From Diaminobutyricimonas sp. LJ205 (lineage in GTDB: Bacteria; Actinomycetota; Actinomycetes; Actinomycetales; Microbacteriaceae): 64,000 nucleotides of DNA. Numbering within the stretch: the stretch's first letter is position 1; the number at the start of each line of letters is the position of its first letter. The notes under the pieces were generated by a model. The model made no database searches. It worked only from the letters and a program-made list of their open reading frames with translations, and was not told the origin of the DNA. Location: positions 1,612,001 through 1,676,000 of the forward strand of contig NZ_CP046619.1 in the NCBI RefSeq assembly GCF_009755725.1, in the 5' to 3' direction. Below, piece by piece: positions 1-7,269 of the stretch. A program made the translations under genes and the position numbers.

Positions 1-779
1 ATGTTCATGCGGTTGCCCTGCAGCCCGACGTTGGTCTCGAGGAGCGTGGCGATCAGGTCGCGCAGCGAGTCGATCCAGTCGGTGGCTCGCAGCACATGGT
101 CATAGACATCCTGGAAATACGGCATCATCTCCCGCGCGAGCACGTCGAAGTCGCGACGCATCACGGTGTTGACGACTTCGCGCATCGGCATGACCACTCG
201 GCGCAGTCGGACCAACGCCTTGCGCAGTTCGAATGACCGCCGCTGGATGTGCAGGTTCTTCGGGTTGTCGGCGAACAGGGCGTCCTCGAGTGCGTCGATG
301 CGCTCGTCCAGCTGCTGGACAGCCTCGAAGTGGCCGTCCACGATTTCGTCGAGCAGTCCCCAGAGCAGGAATGAGGCACCGTTTCGCGACAGATCCACGG
401 CGGCATCCCAGCGCCGGATCACCGGCGTCATGTCGAATTCCGGGCCGTGGATTGTGATCAGTGCGTTCGGGGTGATGAAGGCCTTCACCTCCGCGGTGGT
501 CAGTGCCCCGGTTGTCGGATCCAGGCTCGCCGAGTACGCCGCGAGGAACAGGTGCGACTCGTACCGATCCAGCTTCGGGCGTTGGAACTCGTGCACCGCA
601 TCCTCGACCGCGAGTTCGTGCAGGCCGAGTTCCTCCTCGATCTGGGCCAGGTCGGCCACGGTGGGCGAGATGAAATCCGCCCACACCGCGCTCCCCCGCT
701 CGGCGAGGTGGTCGGAGATCTCCGCGACCGGGAATCCGGATGCCGAAAGCACGCCGTCGCGGTACAACCGTGTATTCAC
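1..779 (-). CDS. corA: CorA-family magnesium/cobalt transporter, partial (C-terminus beyond left edge)
   Basis: Reading from a GTG at 779, the protein opens with a short cytoplasmic region and continues with the acidic helical segment typical of CorA (IEEELGLHELAVEDAVH, then a KLDRYE stretch). The long stalk helices follow (LRKALVRLRRVVMPMREVVN, and near the edge DLIATLLETNVGLQ). The visible 259 codons stop just before the two membrane helices and the GMN pore motif, which lie outside the window. The family forms pentameric Mg2+/Co2+ channels in the cytoplasmic membrane. The GTG lies only 4 bp after the stop of the DUF4386 gene, so the two are probably translationally coupled. Identification is from the characteristic CorA stalk pattern; ion specificity cannot be judged because the pore is missing. 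Confidence 0.88.
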   Translation of the reverse strand, partial: MNTRLYRDGVLSASGFPVAEISDHLAERGSAVWADFISPTVADLAQIEEELGLHELAVEDAVHEFQRPKLDRYESHLFLAAYSASLDPTTGALTTAEVKAFITPNALITIHGPEFDMTPVIRRWDAAVDLSRNGASFLLWGLLDEIVDGHFEAVQQLDERIDALEDALFADNPKNLHIQRRSFELRKALVRLRRVVMPMREVVNTVMRRDFDVLAREMMPYFQDVYDHVLRATDWIDSLRDLIATLLETNVGLQGNRMN

Positions 780-783
780 GCCG

Positions 784-1473
784 TCAGCTGACCAGAACCA
801 CGATGCCGAGCGCAACCAGCCAGGCCGACCACAGGGTGTACGCGACGGGGACCAGCACCGCAGCGAGCTTCCAACCGGTGGGTTCGGCCGGGCCGACGAA
901 CTCGAGCGATCCGAGCATCAGCGCTGTCCCGATGACGATGCCGACGATCGCCAGCCAGCCGGGTAGCCCGTCCCCGCTGAGCATCGCCGCAGCGAACAGG
1001 ATGGTCCACGCGCCGGTGAACGCGTAGCCCAGGTGTTCGCCGATCGCGACCCCGAGGTACCGGTTGAACGCCTGGAACACCACGGTGGCGGCATCCCGCT
1101 CCCCCTCGCTCGAGGAACGGTCACTGAGCGTGCGTGCCAGATAGGGAACGAGGAACGGCCAGCGCATCAAGCCGAGCGCCTGCACCAGGCCGGCGAGTAC
1201 GCCGATTGTGAGCGTGGCCGCGACAAGCGGTGCCGGTGCGGACTCGATCAGGAACACGGTCAGGATGACGACCGGGATGAACAGCACAGCCGACACCGCA
1301 AGCCCCCACCAGAGCAGCACCAATCGGGTGCCGCCGGCCTCGAACCGCTGCAGGACCTCACGGCCGGGCTGCCGGAGGATGCCCGGGTAGTCGAAGAACC
1401 GACCGAGCAGCGCGAAGAAGAGGTTGAACAGGATCGGCACCGCGATCAGTGCGATTCCGGTCAGCGTGCCCAT
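784..1473 (-). CDS. DUF4386-like integral membrane protein
   Basis: 229 residues with about six hydrophobic helices, starting with a hydrophobic segment (IALIAVPILFNLFFALLG) right after ATG. Between helices 3 and 4 is a polar cytoplasmic loop containing SDRSSSEGERDAA. The layout and the FQAFNRYLGVAIGEHLGY motif resemble DUF4386 membrane proteins, a family with no established biochemical role. The gene lies in a minus-strand run and ends 4 bp before corA starts. The family assignment is by pattern memory; the membrane location is clear from the sequence. Confidence 0.7.
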   Translation of the reverse strand: MGTLTGIALIAVPILFNLFFALLGRFFDYPGILRQPGREVLQRFEAGGTRLVLLWWGLAVSAVLFIPVVILTVFLIESAPAPLVAATLTIGVLAGLVQALGLMRWPFLVPYLARTLSDRSSSEGERDAATVVFQAFNRYLGVAIGEHLGYAFTGAWTILFAAAMLSGDGLPGWLAIVGIVIGTALMLGSLEFVGPAEPTGWKLAAVLVPVAYTLWSAWLVALGIVVLVS

Positions 1474-1497
1474 GGATCCGTCCGTCCCAGATTCTCG

Positions 1498-1698
1498 TCA
1501 TCGAGCAATCAGCAGATCAGCTACCGACCATCGATGATGCGGCGATGCCAGCAGCAGCAGCGTGCTCACGCCGAGCGCCATGCCCATGGCCGGGGTTACC
1601 CAGGACCGGTCCGTATAGGAGGCGTCCGCCGATTGCGCGATTTCCGTCACAAGAAAGAGCACGCCGGCGACGATTGCGGTCGGCCTGGTTGAGTGCAT
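1498..1698 (-). CDS. Small two-helix membrane protein
   Basis: 66 residues from an ATG preceded by a good GGGAG ribosome binding site 5 nt upstream. There are two hydrophobic stretches, around residues 7-20 (TAIVAGVLFLVTEIA) and 33-48 (AMGMALGVSTLLLLAS), separated by a short polar loop. It is not recognised as a named family. The first helix resembles the first helix of DUF4386 proteins, and the next gene downstream is one, so it may be a truncated relative. The longer in-frame extension upstream to 1800 is proline/arginine-rich and was discarded as the start. Confidence 0.5.
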   Translation of the reverse strand: MHSTRPTAIVAGVLFLVTEIAQSADASYTDRSWVTPAMGMALGVSTLLLLASPHHRWSVADLLIAR

Positions 1699-1730
1699 GT
1701 CGCTCCCTGCTTGCTGCGCGAGTCGAGCGG

Positions 1731-2126
1731 CTAGTCCGTCTGCGCGGGCTTTACCGCCCTCGCGAGGACCTCTGGCCCTGTAACCAGTGCCCGCCGCCAA
1801 GGCGCCACGCCGTCAATCTCCACCTGCAGCGAGAAACTGAGCACAGTCCGGATCAGCACGATAAGGGCAAGCACCGCCGCGTCGGCAAGCGAGGGCGCCG
1901 ATGTCACCGTCTTCACGAGGTCAGCGGCAACCAAGATCTCTAGGCCGAGCAGGATGACTCCGCCGAAGGTCCGTCTCAGCATCAGAAACGCCGCTGCCCC
2001 GTCGCGAGAGCGAATCCAGGCACGCAACGATATGCCGACGGCGACTATGAAACCGACCACCATGGCGCTGACGCCGACGACTTCCAAGCCGAGGGTTATC
2101 GACTCGAAAAACGATTGACTGGACAT
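1731..2126 (-). CDS. DUF1622 family membrane protein
   Basis: 131 residues with three hydrophobic helices. The segment SLRAWIRSRDGAAAFLMLRR followed by TFGGVILLGLEILVAADLVK and later VLIRTVLSFSLQVEIDG is the DUF1622 signature (conserved RxxLGxxILLGLE and IRTxLSFSLxxE patterns). Function is unknown; the family is found in the cytoplasmic membrane of many bacteria. The ATG at 2126 was preferred over an upstream start at 2168 because the extra N-terminus is basic and unlike the family. It lies 42 bp after the GGDEF-EAL gene and may be cotranscribed with it. Confidence 0.78.
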   Translation of the reverse strand: MSSQSFFESITLGLEVVGVSAMVVGFIVAVGISLRAWIRSRDGAAAFLMLRRTFGGVILLGLEILVAADLVKTVTSAPSLADAAVLALIVLIRTVLSFSLQVEIDGVAPWRRALVTGPEVLARAVKPAQTD

Positions 2127-2168
2127 GGCCTCATGGTCGCACGACCAGCGCTTCAGCGTCCTTCGCAA

Positions 2169-3905
2169 TCACAAATTGGACGAGAGCCTCACGGCAGCGG
2201 CAGGCACATCGGCTGGAGCGACCGGTCGGGATATGAGGTAGCCCTGAACGGTGTCGCAGGCCATGTCGCGCAGCGCTGCGAGTTGCGTACCCCGTTCGAC
2301 GCCTTCGGCGGTCGTCCTGATTCCCAGAGATTGCAGCGTATTGATGAGGCCGGCGACGATCCCGGCCGACAGCGGGTCGGTATCGATTCCGTCGATGAAG
2401 GACTTGTCGATCTTCACCCTCGTCAAGGGAAGGGAGCGGAGCATCGCGAGAGAGGAGTGGGCGGTCCCGAAATCATCCATGGCGACGCTGACGCCGGCAT
2501 TCACGAGCTCCTGCAGTTGTGCCGCCGCGCTGGGAACGTCCAGGATTGCTATCCCTTCCGTGACTTCGACTTCCAGCAGCGCTGGCGAGATCCTGTGGAG
2601 ATCTAGTGCGCGGATGATGTCGGTGGCCAGTGTGCCATTCGCCAGTTGCACCGGTGATACGTTCACGGAAATTCTGAGCGGCGTGCCCGCGTCGGCCCAC
2701 GCCCGTGCCTGCGCGCAGGCCTGGTCGATCACCCAGGCGCCGATCCTGTGCATCTCGCCGGTGTGTTCGGCCACCGGGATGAACTCTGCCGGGGAGACCT
2801 GTCCGAGCTGAGGATCGGTCCACCGCAGCAACGCCTCGACGCCGTAGTCTTCGCCCGTGGGCAGGTCACGGAGCGGCTGATAGTGCAGGGTCAGCGCCCC
2901 GTCCTCCAATGCGTGGGGGAGTTTTCGGCGGATGAGGGCATCACGTGCGAACTCGACAGGTTTGACGTCGTTCTTCACGTCGTGACCGATTCGCCCCACT
3001 CGACGTTTGCCGGCCTGTTTCGCCTGGAGCATCGCGCCGTCCGCATGCCGAAGGAGCGAGTCGAGTGCGGTCAGTGACTCGTCACCGGTCACATCATCGG
3101 CCATAGCCAGGCCGAGCGTCGCGGTGACAGCGAGGTCCTGGCCGTCCACGACGAAGCGCTCGTCCATGGACTTCAGCACCCGATCGGCGACAGCCCCAGC
3201 TTCGTCTTCATCCACACCGACCAGCAGCACTGCGAACTCGTCGCCGCCGAGACGCACAATGATGTCGCCTGGGCGCACGCATCCCGACAAACGAGCAGCG
3301 AACTCCGCGAGGACCGCATCCCCGGCGCCGTGTCCGTAAGTGTCATTGACGCCTTTGAAATCATCCAGATCGATGAAGAGGATTCCGATCCGTGAATGGT
3401 CGGCGTGCTCACTCAGGCGCGGCGCCCGCAATTCAAGCATGCGCCGGTTAGGCAGGCCCGTCAGCGGATCATGCAGGGAAGCATGCCTGAATTCAGCAGA
3501 CAGGCTCGCGAAGACTTCCGAGACCTGCACGATGCGCGGTCCCTCTGCCGCGTGCACGAGGAAATCCTGATAGCGGGTCTCTTCGGGCCGCTCGAGGATA
3601 GCGGCGGAGGCTTCCTGTACGGACAGCCCAGCGGAGAGGGCGAAGCCGACCCCGGACAGCATGTCGGATGCAACCGCCCGGGCGTTCAGGGCACGGCCGT
3701 ACCCGAGGCGGCCAGACATTCTGAACTCCACCTCACTCCTGGTCAACAAGCCGGAGCGCGCCGGGCCCTCGATCAGCACGCCGCGCAGAGCCCTATCGGT
3801 GCGGAAGAGTTCATCGACCTCCAGCGCCTGCGTGGAGCCGGACACGATCATCGCCGGAACCCCCAGGTCTCCGAGAGTCAACGTGTACTCCTGCCGGTAC
3901 GGCAC
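2169..3905 (-). CDS. c-di-GMP turnover protein with N-terminal CBS-like region, GGDEF and EAL domains
   Basis: About 578 residues. Residues 1-145 look like a degenerate CBS-pair sensor often fused to GGDEF domains. Residues ~150-305 form a diguanylate cyclase domain starting with LHDPLTGLPNRR and carrying an intact active-site loop (RLGGDEFAVLL). Residues ~320-575 form an EAL phosphodiesterase domain with YGVEALLRW, the DDFGT loop, the KIDKSFI lysine and TAEGVE. Both catalytic motifs look intact, so it could make, degrade or do both to c-di-GMP. There are no membrane helices, so it is cytosolic. A GTG at 3905 has AAGG 7 nt upstream and was chosen; an upstream TTG at 3950 in the same frame is possible. 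The left boundary of the island begins 113 bp upstream of this start. Confidence 0.88.
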   Translation of the reverse strand: MPYRQEYTLTLGDLGVPAMIVSGSTQALEVDELFRTDRALRGVLIEGPARSGLLTRSEVEFRMSGRLGYGRALNARAVASDMLSGVGFALSAGLSVQEASAAILERPEETRYQDFLVHAAEGPRIVQVSEVFASLSAEFRHASLHDPLTGLPNRRMLELRAPRLSEHADHSRIGILFIDLDDFKGVNDTYGHGAGDAVLAEFAARLSGCVRPGDIIVRLGGDEFAVLLVGVDEDEAGAVADRVLKSMDERFVVDGQDLAVTATLGLAMADDVTGDESLTALDSLLRHADGAMLQAKQAGKRRVGRIGHDVKNDVKPVEFARDALIRRKLPHALEDGALTLHYQPLRDLPTGEDYGVEALLRWTDPQLGQVSPAEFIPVAEHTGEMHRIGAWVIDQACAQARAWADAGTPLRISVNVSPVQLANGTLATDIIRALDLHRISPALLEVEVTEGIAILDVPSAAAQLQELVNAGVSVAMDDFGTAHSSLAMLRSLPLTRVKIDKSFIDGIDTDPLSAGIVAGLINTLQSLGIRTTAEGVERGTQLAALRDMACDTVQGYLISRPVAPADVPAAAVRLSSNL

Positions 3906-4018
3906 TGAAGCGCCTTCATCGTCAATCACGCACTGTTCATACCAGCCCAAAGTGGCGGGTTGAGGTTAACTCCGTATCCGGAGGGAGAACGTGGTGTCCC
4001 TGCAGCGATTATGTGTTG

Positions 4019-4068
4019 GTGGGCCCTACCGGGATCGAACCGATGACATCCACGGTGTAAACGTGGCG
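4019..4068. repeat. attL-like orphan fragment of tRNA-Val (left direct repeat)
   Basis: 50 bp identical to 20677-20726. It corresponds to 49 nt of the 3' part of tRNA-Val(TAC), from within the anticodon stem through the T arm and acceptor strand, plus one flanking base. The sequence diverges immediately after position 4068, where the D arm should follow, so no functional tRNA can be made here. Confidence 0.9.
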
Positions 4069-4179
4069 AAGGCAGAAAGCAAGCATGAGCAATCTTGCTG
4101 TTTCTCAAGCGATTCAAGGGCGCCAGCAGCCTTGCCATTCCAGTAATTTGCGGCAATTTGCGAAGGTTTGTGAACCTCT

Positions 4180-4199
4180 ACCGGCACCACACCGGCACG
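4180..4199 (+). repeat. Direct octamer pair near left island end (possible integrase arm site)
   Basis: Two copies of ACCGGCAC spaced 11 bp start to start, 111 bp inside the left 50-bp repeat. The same pair in the same orientation occurs at 20585-20604 (18 of 20 positions identical). The placement on both sides of the core in a reconstructed circular form is what arm-type sites of a lambda-like integrase would show. Two further direct repeats of AATTTGCG lie just before it at 4145-4162. Confidence 0.5.
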
Positions 4200-4203
4200 C
4201 CAC

Positions 4204-4656
4204 GTGGCAGCGGCAGCTCCGGCGGCGAACCCCACGCCGACACCGAAGCCCACCAGCAGCAGTCTTCCGCTTCAGTTCGATCAGGCGAACGAACGGTACG
4301 AGACCTGCATGCTGGAGTACGGGTGGGCCTCCTAGGAGCACGAGGATGGCGAGTTGATGTTCGGGTATCCCGTGGGGCAGGACGAAGCCTTCGCGGAATC
4401 CGACGCAGCCTGCATGAAGGGGGCCGGCATAGAAGAGGTGCTTGCCGCGGCGCCGCCCCGGGAAGAAGTGCTTCTCAAAGGCCACCAAGCCGTCATCAAT
4501 ATGCGAGCCTGCCTAGTGGAGAACGGTTGGGACATCCCCGCAGCACCCTCCCTGCAAACGTATGTCGAGAGCGACGGAGCGTTCACCCCGTATGAGCACG
4601 TCCCGCTGGCCGACTTTTCGGCCGCAGAGAAGGTATGCCCGCAGAACGGGTTTTAG
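4204..4656 (+). pseudogene. Secreted cysteine-rich protein gene interrupted by an in-frame TAG
   Basis: One reading frame runs from a Thr/Pro linker (residues like TPTPKPTSSS) through ERYETCMLEYGWAS, meets a TAG at 4333-4335, then continues in the same frame for 100 codons. The downstream part repeats the same motif pattern: a cysteine followed by a short helix and GW (TCMLEYGW before the stop, ACLVENGWDIP after), with other cysteines in AACMKG and EKVCPQ. This resembles actinobacterial secreted or lipoprotein families of unknown function with a Thr/Pro linker after the signal anchor. The N-terminal signal anchor is missing and its place is taken by the island-end repeats, so the gene is 5' truncated and nonsense-interrupted. 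A TTG at 4354 could in principle restart translation. Confidence 0.6.
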
Positions 4657-4695
4657 ATGATCAGGACGTCAGCGAGCGAGATGAGGAACGCCCAC

Positions 4696-5049
4696 ATGAT
4701 GAAGCGATCAACTGCAATGCTGTTCGCTGCCATTAGCGTCCTCGCCGCCGTGGCCCTGCTGGTTTTGCTCCTGGTTTCGTACCCGTCACAACCTGTTGCG
4801 TGCCCGTACAACTTCCCGCCAGTCCCGCTGGAATGCGTGCGGCCCCAGATTCGCACAGAGGCCTTGGTTGTGGGGCTCGTGGCAGTGGCCGTCCATTTGG
4901 TCGCTACCGTCGTCGCGGCGCTTGCATCGCGCAGCTCGGTCTGGCGTGAGCGCCATGGGGTAGTTGCTGGTCTGTGGGTAGCGGCAGCCGCTACCGCAAT
5001 AGTGGCAATAGCGGCTGTGATCTCCCTAGCCGTGACTCGATGGCCATAG
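4696..5049 (+). CDS. Small membrane protein of unknown function
   Basis: 117 residues from an ATG at 4696 preceded by GATGAGG about 9 nt upstream. There are three hydrophobic stretches: residues ~7-28 (LFAAISVLAAVALLVLLLVS), ~55-75 and ~90-113, with a two-cysteine extracytoplasmic loop after the first (VACPYNFPPVPLECV). The pair of cysteines outside the first helix could form a disulfide. No family is recognised. An earlier start at 4657 is open but has no ribosome binding site. It follows the broken Cys-rich gene directly. Confidence 0.5.
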   Translation: MMKRSTAMLFAAISVLAAVALLVLLLVSYPSQPVACPYNFPPVPLECVRPQIRTEALVVGLVAVAVHLVATVVAALASRSSVWRERHGVVAGLWVAAAATAIVAIAAVISLAVTRWP

Positions 5050-5272
5050 CCGCCTAGGCCACGGGATGTACGGGATGTTCCGTCCCTGGGCTATCGCACT
5101 TCCAAGTCCCCCCCAGCCAACCGCCGGGCCCCGGATGCGCGCAGATATGAAATTGGGCGCCTGCCAGTCTGAGTGGTTCTCGGGGGGACCCGTGAAATTG
5201 ATGGGGCGCCCGGACCTAGCGCGGCGGCGAACCTGCCTCCATCGTTCATTAGACGGCGGTCCCGCTCTGTGT

Positions 5273-5518
5273 CTAGAGCTCGACCTTGGTCCCCGGACCG
5301 AGGTCGACGGTCACCGGCGTATCCCGGGTCACGGGCGCCGGGAGGTGGTGGACCGTGGGAGCCAGGTCGGCGGTGCAGAACGGCCAGCCGCCGGTCTTCT
5401 CAAGGCGAATCTCGTAGATGGAATCCTCGATCTCGCGGACCTCTTTCGGCTCCCACGGGCAGGAGGAACTTATTCCCACTTTCGGGGGAGGTCCCGCCGG
5501 TTCGGGGTACAGTTTCAC
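5273..5518 (-). CDS. Possible small hypothetical protein
   Basis: An 81-residue frame from a GTG at 5518. Its central part (EVREIEDSIYEIRLEKTG, then GGWPFCTADLAPTVHHLP) reads like folded protein rather than a chance frame, and its end is beta-rich. There is no ribosome binding site and no recognised family, and it overlaps the upstream side of the zinc-ribbon gene on the other strand. The 223 bp between it and the previous gene show nothing recognisable. Low confidence. Confidence 0.3.
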   Translation of the reverse strand: MKLYPEPAGPPPKVGISSSCPWEPKEVREIEDSIYEIRLEKTGGWPFCTADLAPTVHHLPAPVTRDTPVTVDLGPGTKVEL

Positions 5519-5519
5519 G

Positions 5520-5723
5520 GTGACTCGGTGCCCGCAATGCAGAGCTGCGGCCAGGAAAGTCCGTAACCCCTACTTCGGCACCGGTCTCTCGGTGCACGAG
5601 TTCATCATCGACTGCCCGCACTGCAAGCAGGTCACGTTTGTGCCTGGCATGGCCGCGACTGAAGAACTACCAGCGCAACCCCTTGAGCGTCGCCGCTGGT
5701 GGACATCCATCTTCCGGAAATAA
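5520..5723 (+). CDS. Small zinc-ribbon protein (two CxxC pairs)
   Basis: From a GTG at 5520 the protein is 67 residues. It has two CPxC knuckles, RCPQCR near the start and DCPHCK about 29 residues later, the spacing of a zinc ribbon. The segment between them is FGTGLSVHEFIIDCPHCK, and the tail ends in aromatic and basic residues. Partner or substrate is unknown. An in-frame start at 5418 would add a Ser/Gly-rich N-terminus with no homology I can see; an AGGAGGAA box at 5460-5467 could serve an intermediate start. The frame is clearly coding-like because of the metal-binding pattern, but the exact 5' end is uncertain. Confidence 0.5.
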   Translation: MTRCPQCRAAARKVRNPYFGTGLSVHEFIIDCPHCKQVTFVPGMAATEELPAQPLERRRWWTSIFRK

Positions 5724-5789
5724 CACCGCGGAGCTCAGGCACCATGCGCGGAAGCGCGCGGCGACTTAGGCGCGAGTACGGGGCATGTT

Positions 5790-5831
5790 GGCACCGTGAC
5801 GCCTAAGAAGAAGTGAAGGCGTCACGGTGCC
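5790..5831. repeat. Perfect 14-bp inverted repeat with 14-nt loop
   Basis: GGCACCGTGACGCC at 5790-5803 is followed, after 14 nt, by its exact reverse complement at 5818-5831. The stem is GC-rich, so it could form a strong hairpin between the two zinc-ribbon genes, which point towards each other. There is no T-run, so it may be an intrinsic-type bidirectional terminator, as in many actinobacteria, or the remnant of a small inverted-repeat element. Confidence 0.55.
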
Positions 5832-5909
5832 GCGATCGGCTGCGTCGTTCGGGTCGACGGCGTCGGTCGTGCCGCGATGCTACGCCCGATCCGGAATGCG
5901 GCGATACCC

Positions 5910-6029
5910 CTACCTGAAGTTGAGCAGTGAGAGCCCGCATCTAGGGCAGTACCAGTACTTGTGATCGGGCAGTCCGCTGAGCATCAGGGGCCGTCCGCAG
6001 GTCGGGCAGAGTCGCGGTTCGGGTTCCAT
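5910..6029 (-). CDS. Tiny zinc-ribbon protein, 39 residues
   Basis: A 39-codon frame from ATG at 6029 to TAG at 5910. The sequence has a first knuckle LCPTCGRPLM and a second YCPRCGLSLL separated by an aromatic, charged loop (PDHKYWY). This is a compact two-knuckle zinc ribbon with the rubredoxin-like CPxCG form. Such mini zinc-finger proteins are common in Actinobacteria and are usually missed by gene callers; their roles are mostly unknown. There is no clear Shine-Dalgarno, so translation may be leaderless. It points at the 5790-5831 hairpin, which could terminate it. Confidence 0.55.
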   Translation of the reverse strand: MEPEPRLCPTCGRPLMLSGLPDHKYWYCPRCGLSLLNFR

Positions 6030-6173
6030 GCGGCCAGTGTGCGGGCCGGTGAGGGCGACACGCCAGAGACCGACCGGTTCTCGAAGCCGAGGCCGGGCGT
6101 TACATTCTCGGCTCGGTCACAGGATTGGGCCACACACTTTCTTGGCTTAGCGAGGTTCAAGGAGGAGCAGGCG

Positions 6174-6434
6174 TTGACAACAACCGTCGAACCAACCCAT
6201 CGGCTTGCCGTACTGCCATTGTCGGATCACGAGTGGAGGTTGAGTGATCCCACCATGGATGAACAGGACGGAAGAGCCGTGGTTGGATTCATCGAGAAGC
6301 ATGGCGGAACTTATGAAGCGATGCTTCTTGAAGCCAAGCCGCGTCTCGCTGCTTGTGACACGCTGGAAGCAGCAGCCGCCTTCGTAACCCAGATGTTCAG
6401 CAATCGCGCGAGCGCACCCGTTTGCCTCGGCTGA
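6174..6434 (+). CDS. Small conserved hypothetical protein
   Basis: 86 residues from a TTG at 6174 that has an excellent GGAGGAG ribosome binding site 6 nt upstream. The central part EWRLSDPTMDEQDGRAVVGF followed by IEKHGGTYEAMLLE reads as a beta-hairpin plus helix, and resembles small actinobacterial proteins of the 'WRVSD ... GFIEKxGDxYEV' type. No catalytic motif is visible. The frame is open further upstream to 5961, but that part is unlike the rest and antisense to the tiny zinc-ribbon gene, so the TTG was chosen. Confidence 0.6.
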   Translation: MTTTVEPTHRLAVLPLSDHEWRLSDPTMDEQDGRAVVGFIEKHGGTYEAMLLEAKPRLAACDTLEAAAAFVTQMFSNRASAPVCLG

Positions 6435-6585
6435 GTTCGCTCAGTTCCCCGGCTCAATCACTGCCGCTCGCTCCTGAACTTCAGGTAAGCCGCACCGGGC
6501 AACCCGTCCGATGGCCGACCCTGAGTGGGCGCCTTCCTGAGCATGCCGCGTTCTTGAACGTGTCGGTGTGGTTGACAGGTCAGCC

Positions 6586-7269
6586 CTATCGCAGCTGGCC
6601 GAACGCCTCTGCTTTACCGATCGGACCCGAGACGAGCATTGTGTCGCCATCCTCGAGGACGGTGTCGAGATCGGTGTTGCGCCACTCGCTGTCGCCACGC
6701 TTGTAGGCCAGCACTGTCACCCCGAACCGCGAACGAATGTGGCTGTCGCCGAGCCGGACCCCGCGCACCAGACTGTTCGGACTCATCTTGACGATCGCGA
6801 AGTCCCGGTCAACCTCGATGTAGTCCAGCGCGGCCCCGCGCACCAGGTGGGCGACCCGGCGACCCATGTCCTTTTCCGGGTAGATGACGTGCTTCACTCC
6901 GAGCTGCTCGAAGATCTGGCCGTGCGCGTCGCTGACCGCCTTCGCCCAGATGTCGGGGATGCCGAACCGGATCAACATGGACGTGGTCAGGATGCTGGCC
7001 TGAATGTCGCTGCCAATGGCGACGACCGCACGGTCGAACTCCTGCACGCCGAGTTGCCGAAGCGCCTCTTCGCTGGTGGAGTCGGAGCGCACCACGTGGG
7101 TGAGCCGAGCGTTCAGCGATTGCACGATCACCTCGTCGGAGTCAATGCCGAGCACCTCCGTGCCCGCCGCCATGAGTTCAAGCGCGAGCGAGGTGCCGAA
7201 GCGGCCAAGCCCGATGACGACGACGGAGTCCGCCTCCGCGATGCGGGCGATGCGCTGAGATCTAGCCAA
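6586..7269 (-). CDS. ktrA: TrkA/KtrA-type potassium channel regulatory subunit (RCK domains)
   Basis: 227 residues. Residues ~12-130 form an RCK_N domain with a Rossmann nucleotide-binding loop (VVIGLGRFGTSLALEL) and an acidic residue ending strand 2 (GIDSDE). Residues ~140-225 form an RCK_C (TrkA_C) domain. The family forms octameric rings that bind ATP/ADP or NAD(H), and often c-di-AMP, and gate the membrane subunit. The start ATG overlaps the last 8 bp of the ktrB-like gene, so the two are translated as one operon. A single-RCK protein of this length is KtrA-like rather than the two-RCK TrkA of enterobacteria. Confidence 0.9.
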   Translation of the reverse strand: MARSQRIARIAEADSVVVIGLGRFGTSLALELMAAGTEVLGIDSDEVIVQSLNARLTHVVRSDSTSEEALRQLGVQEFDRAVVAIGSDIQASILTTSMLIRFGIPDIWAKAVSDAHGQIFEQLGVKHVIYPEKDMGRRVAHLVRGAALDYIEVDRDFAIVKMSPNSLVRGVRLGDSHIRSRFGVTVLAYKRGDSEWRNTDLDTVLEDGDTMLVSGPIGKAEAFGQLR

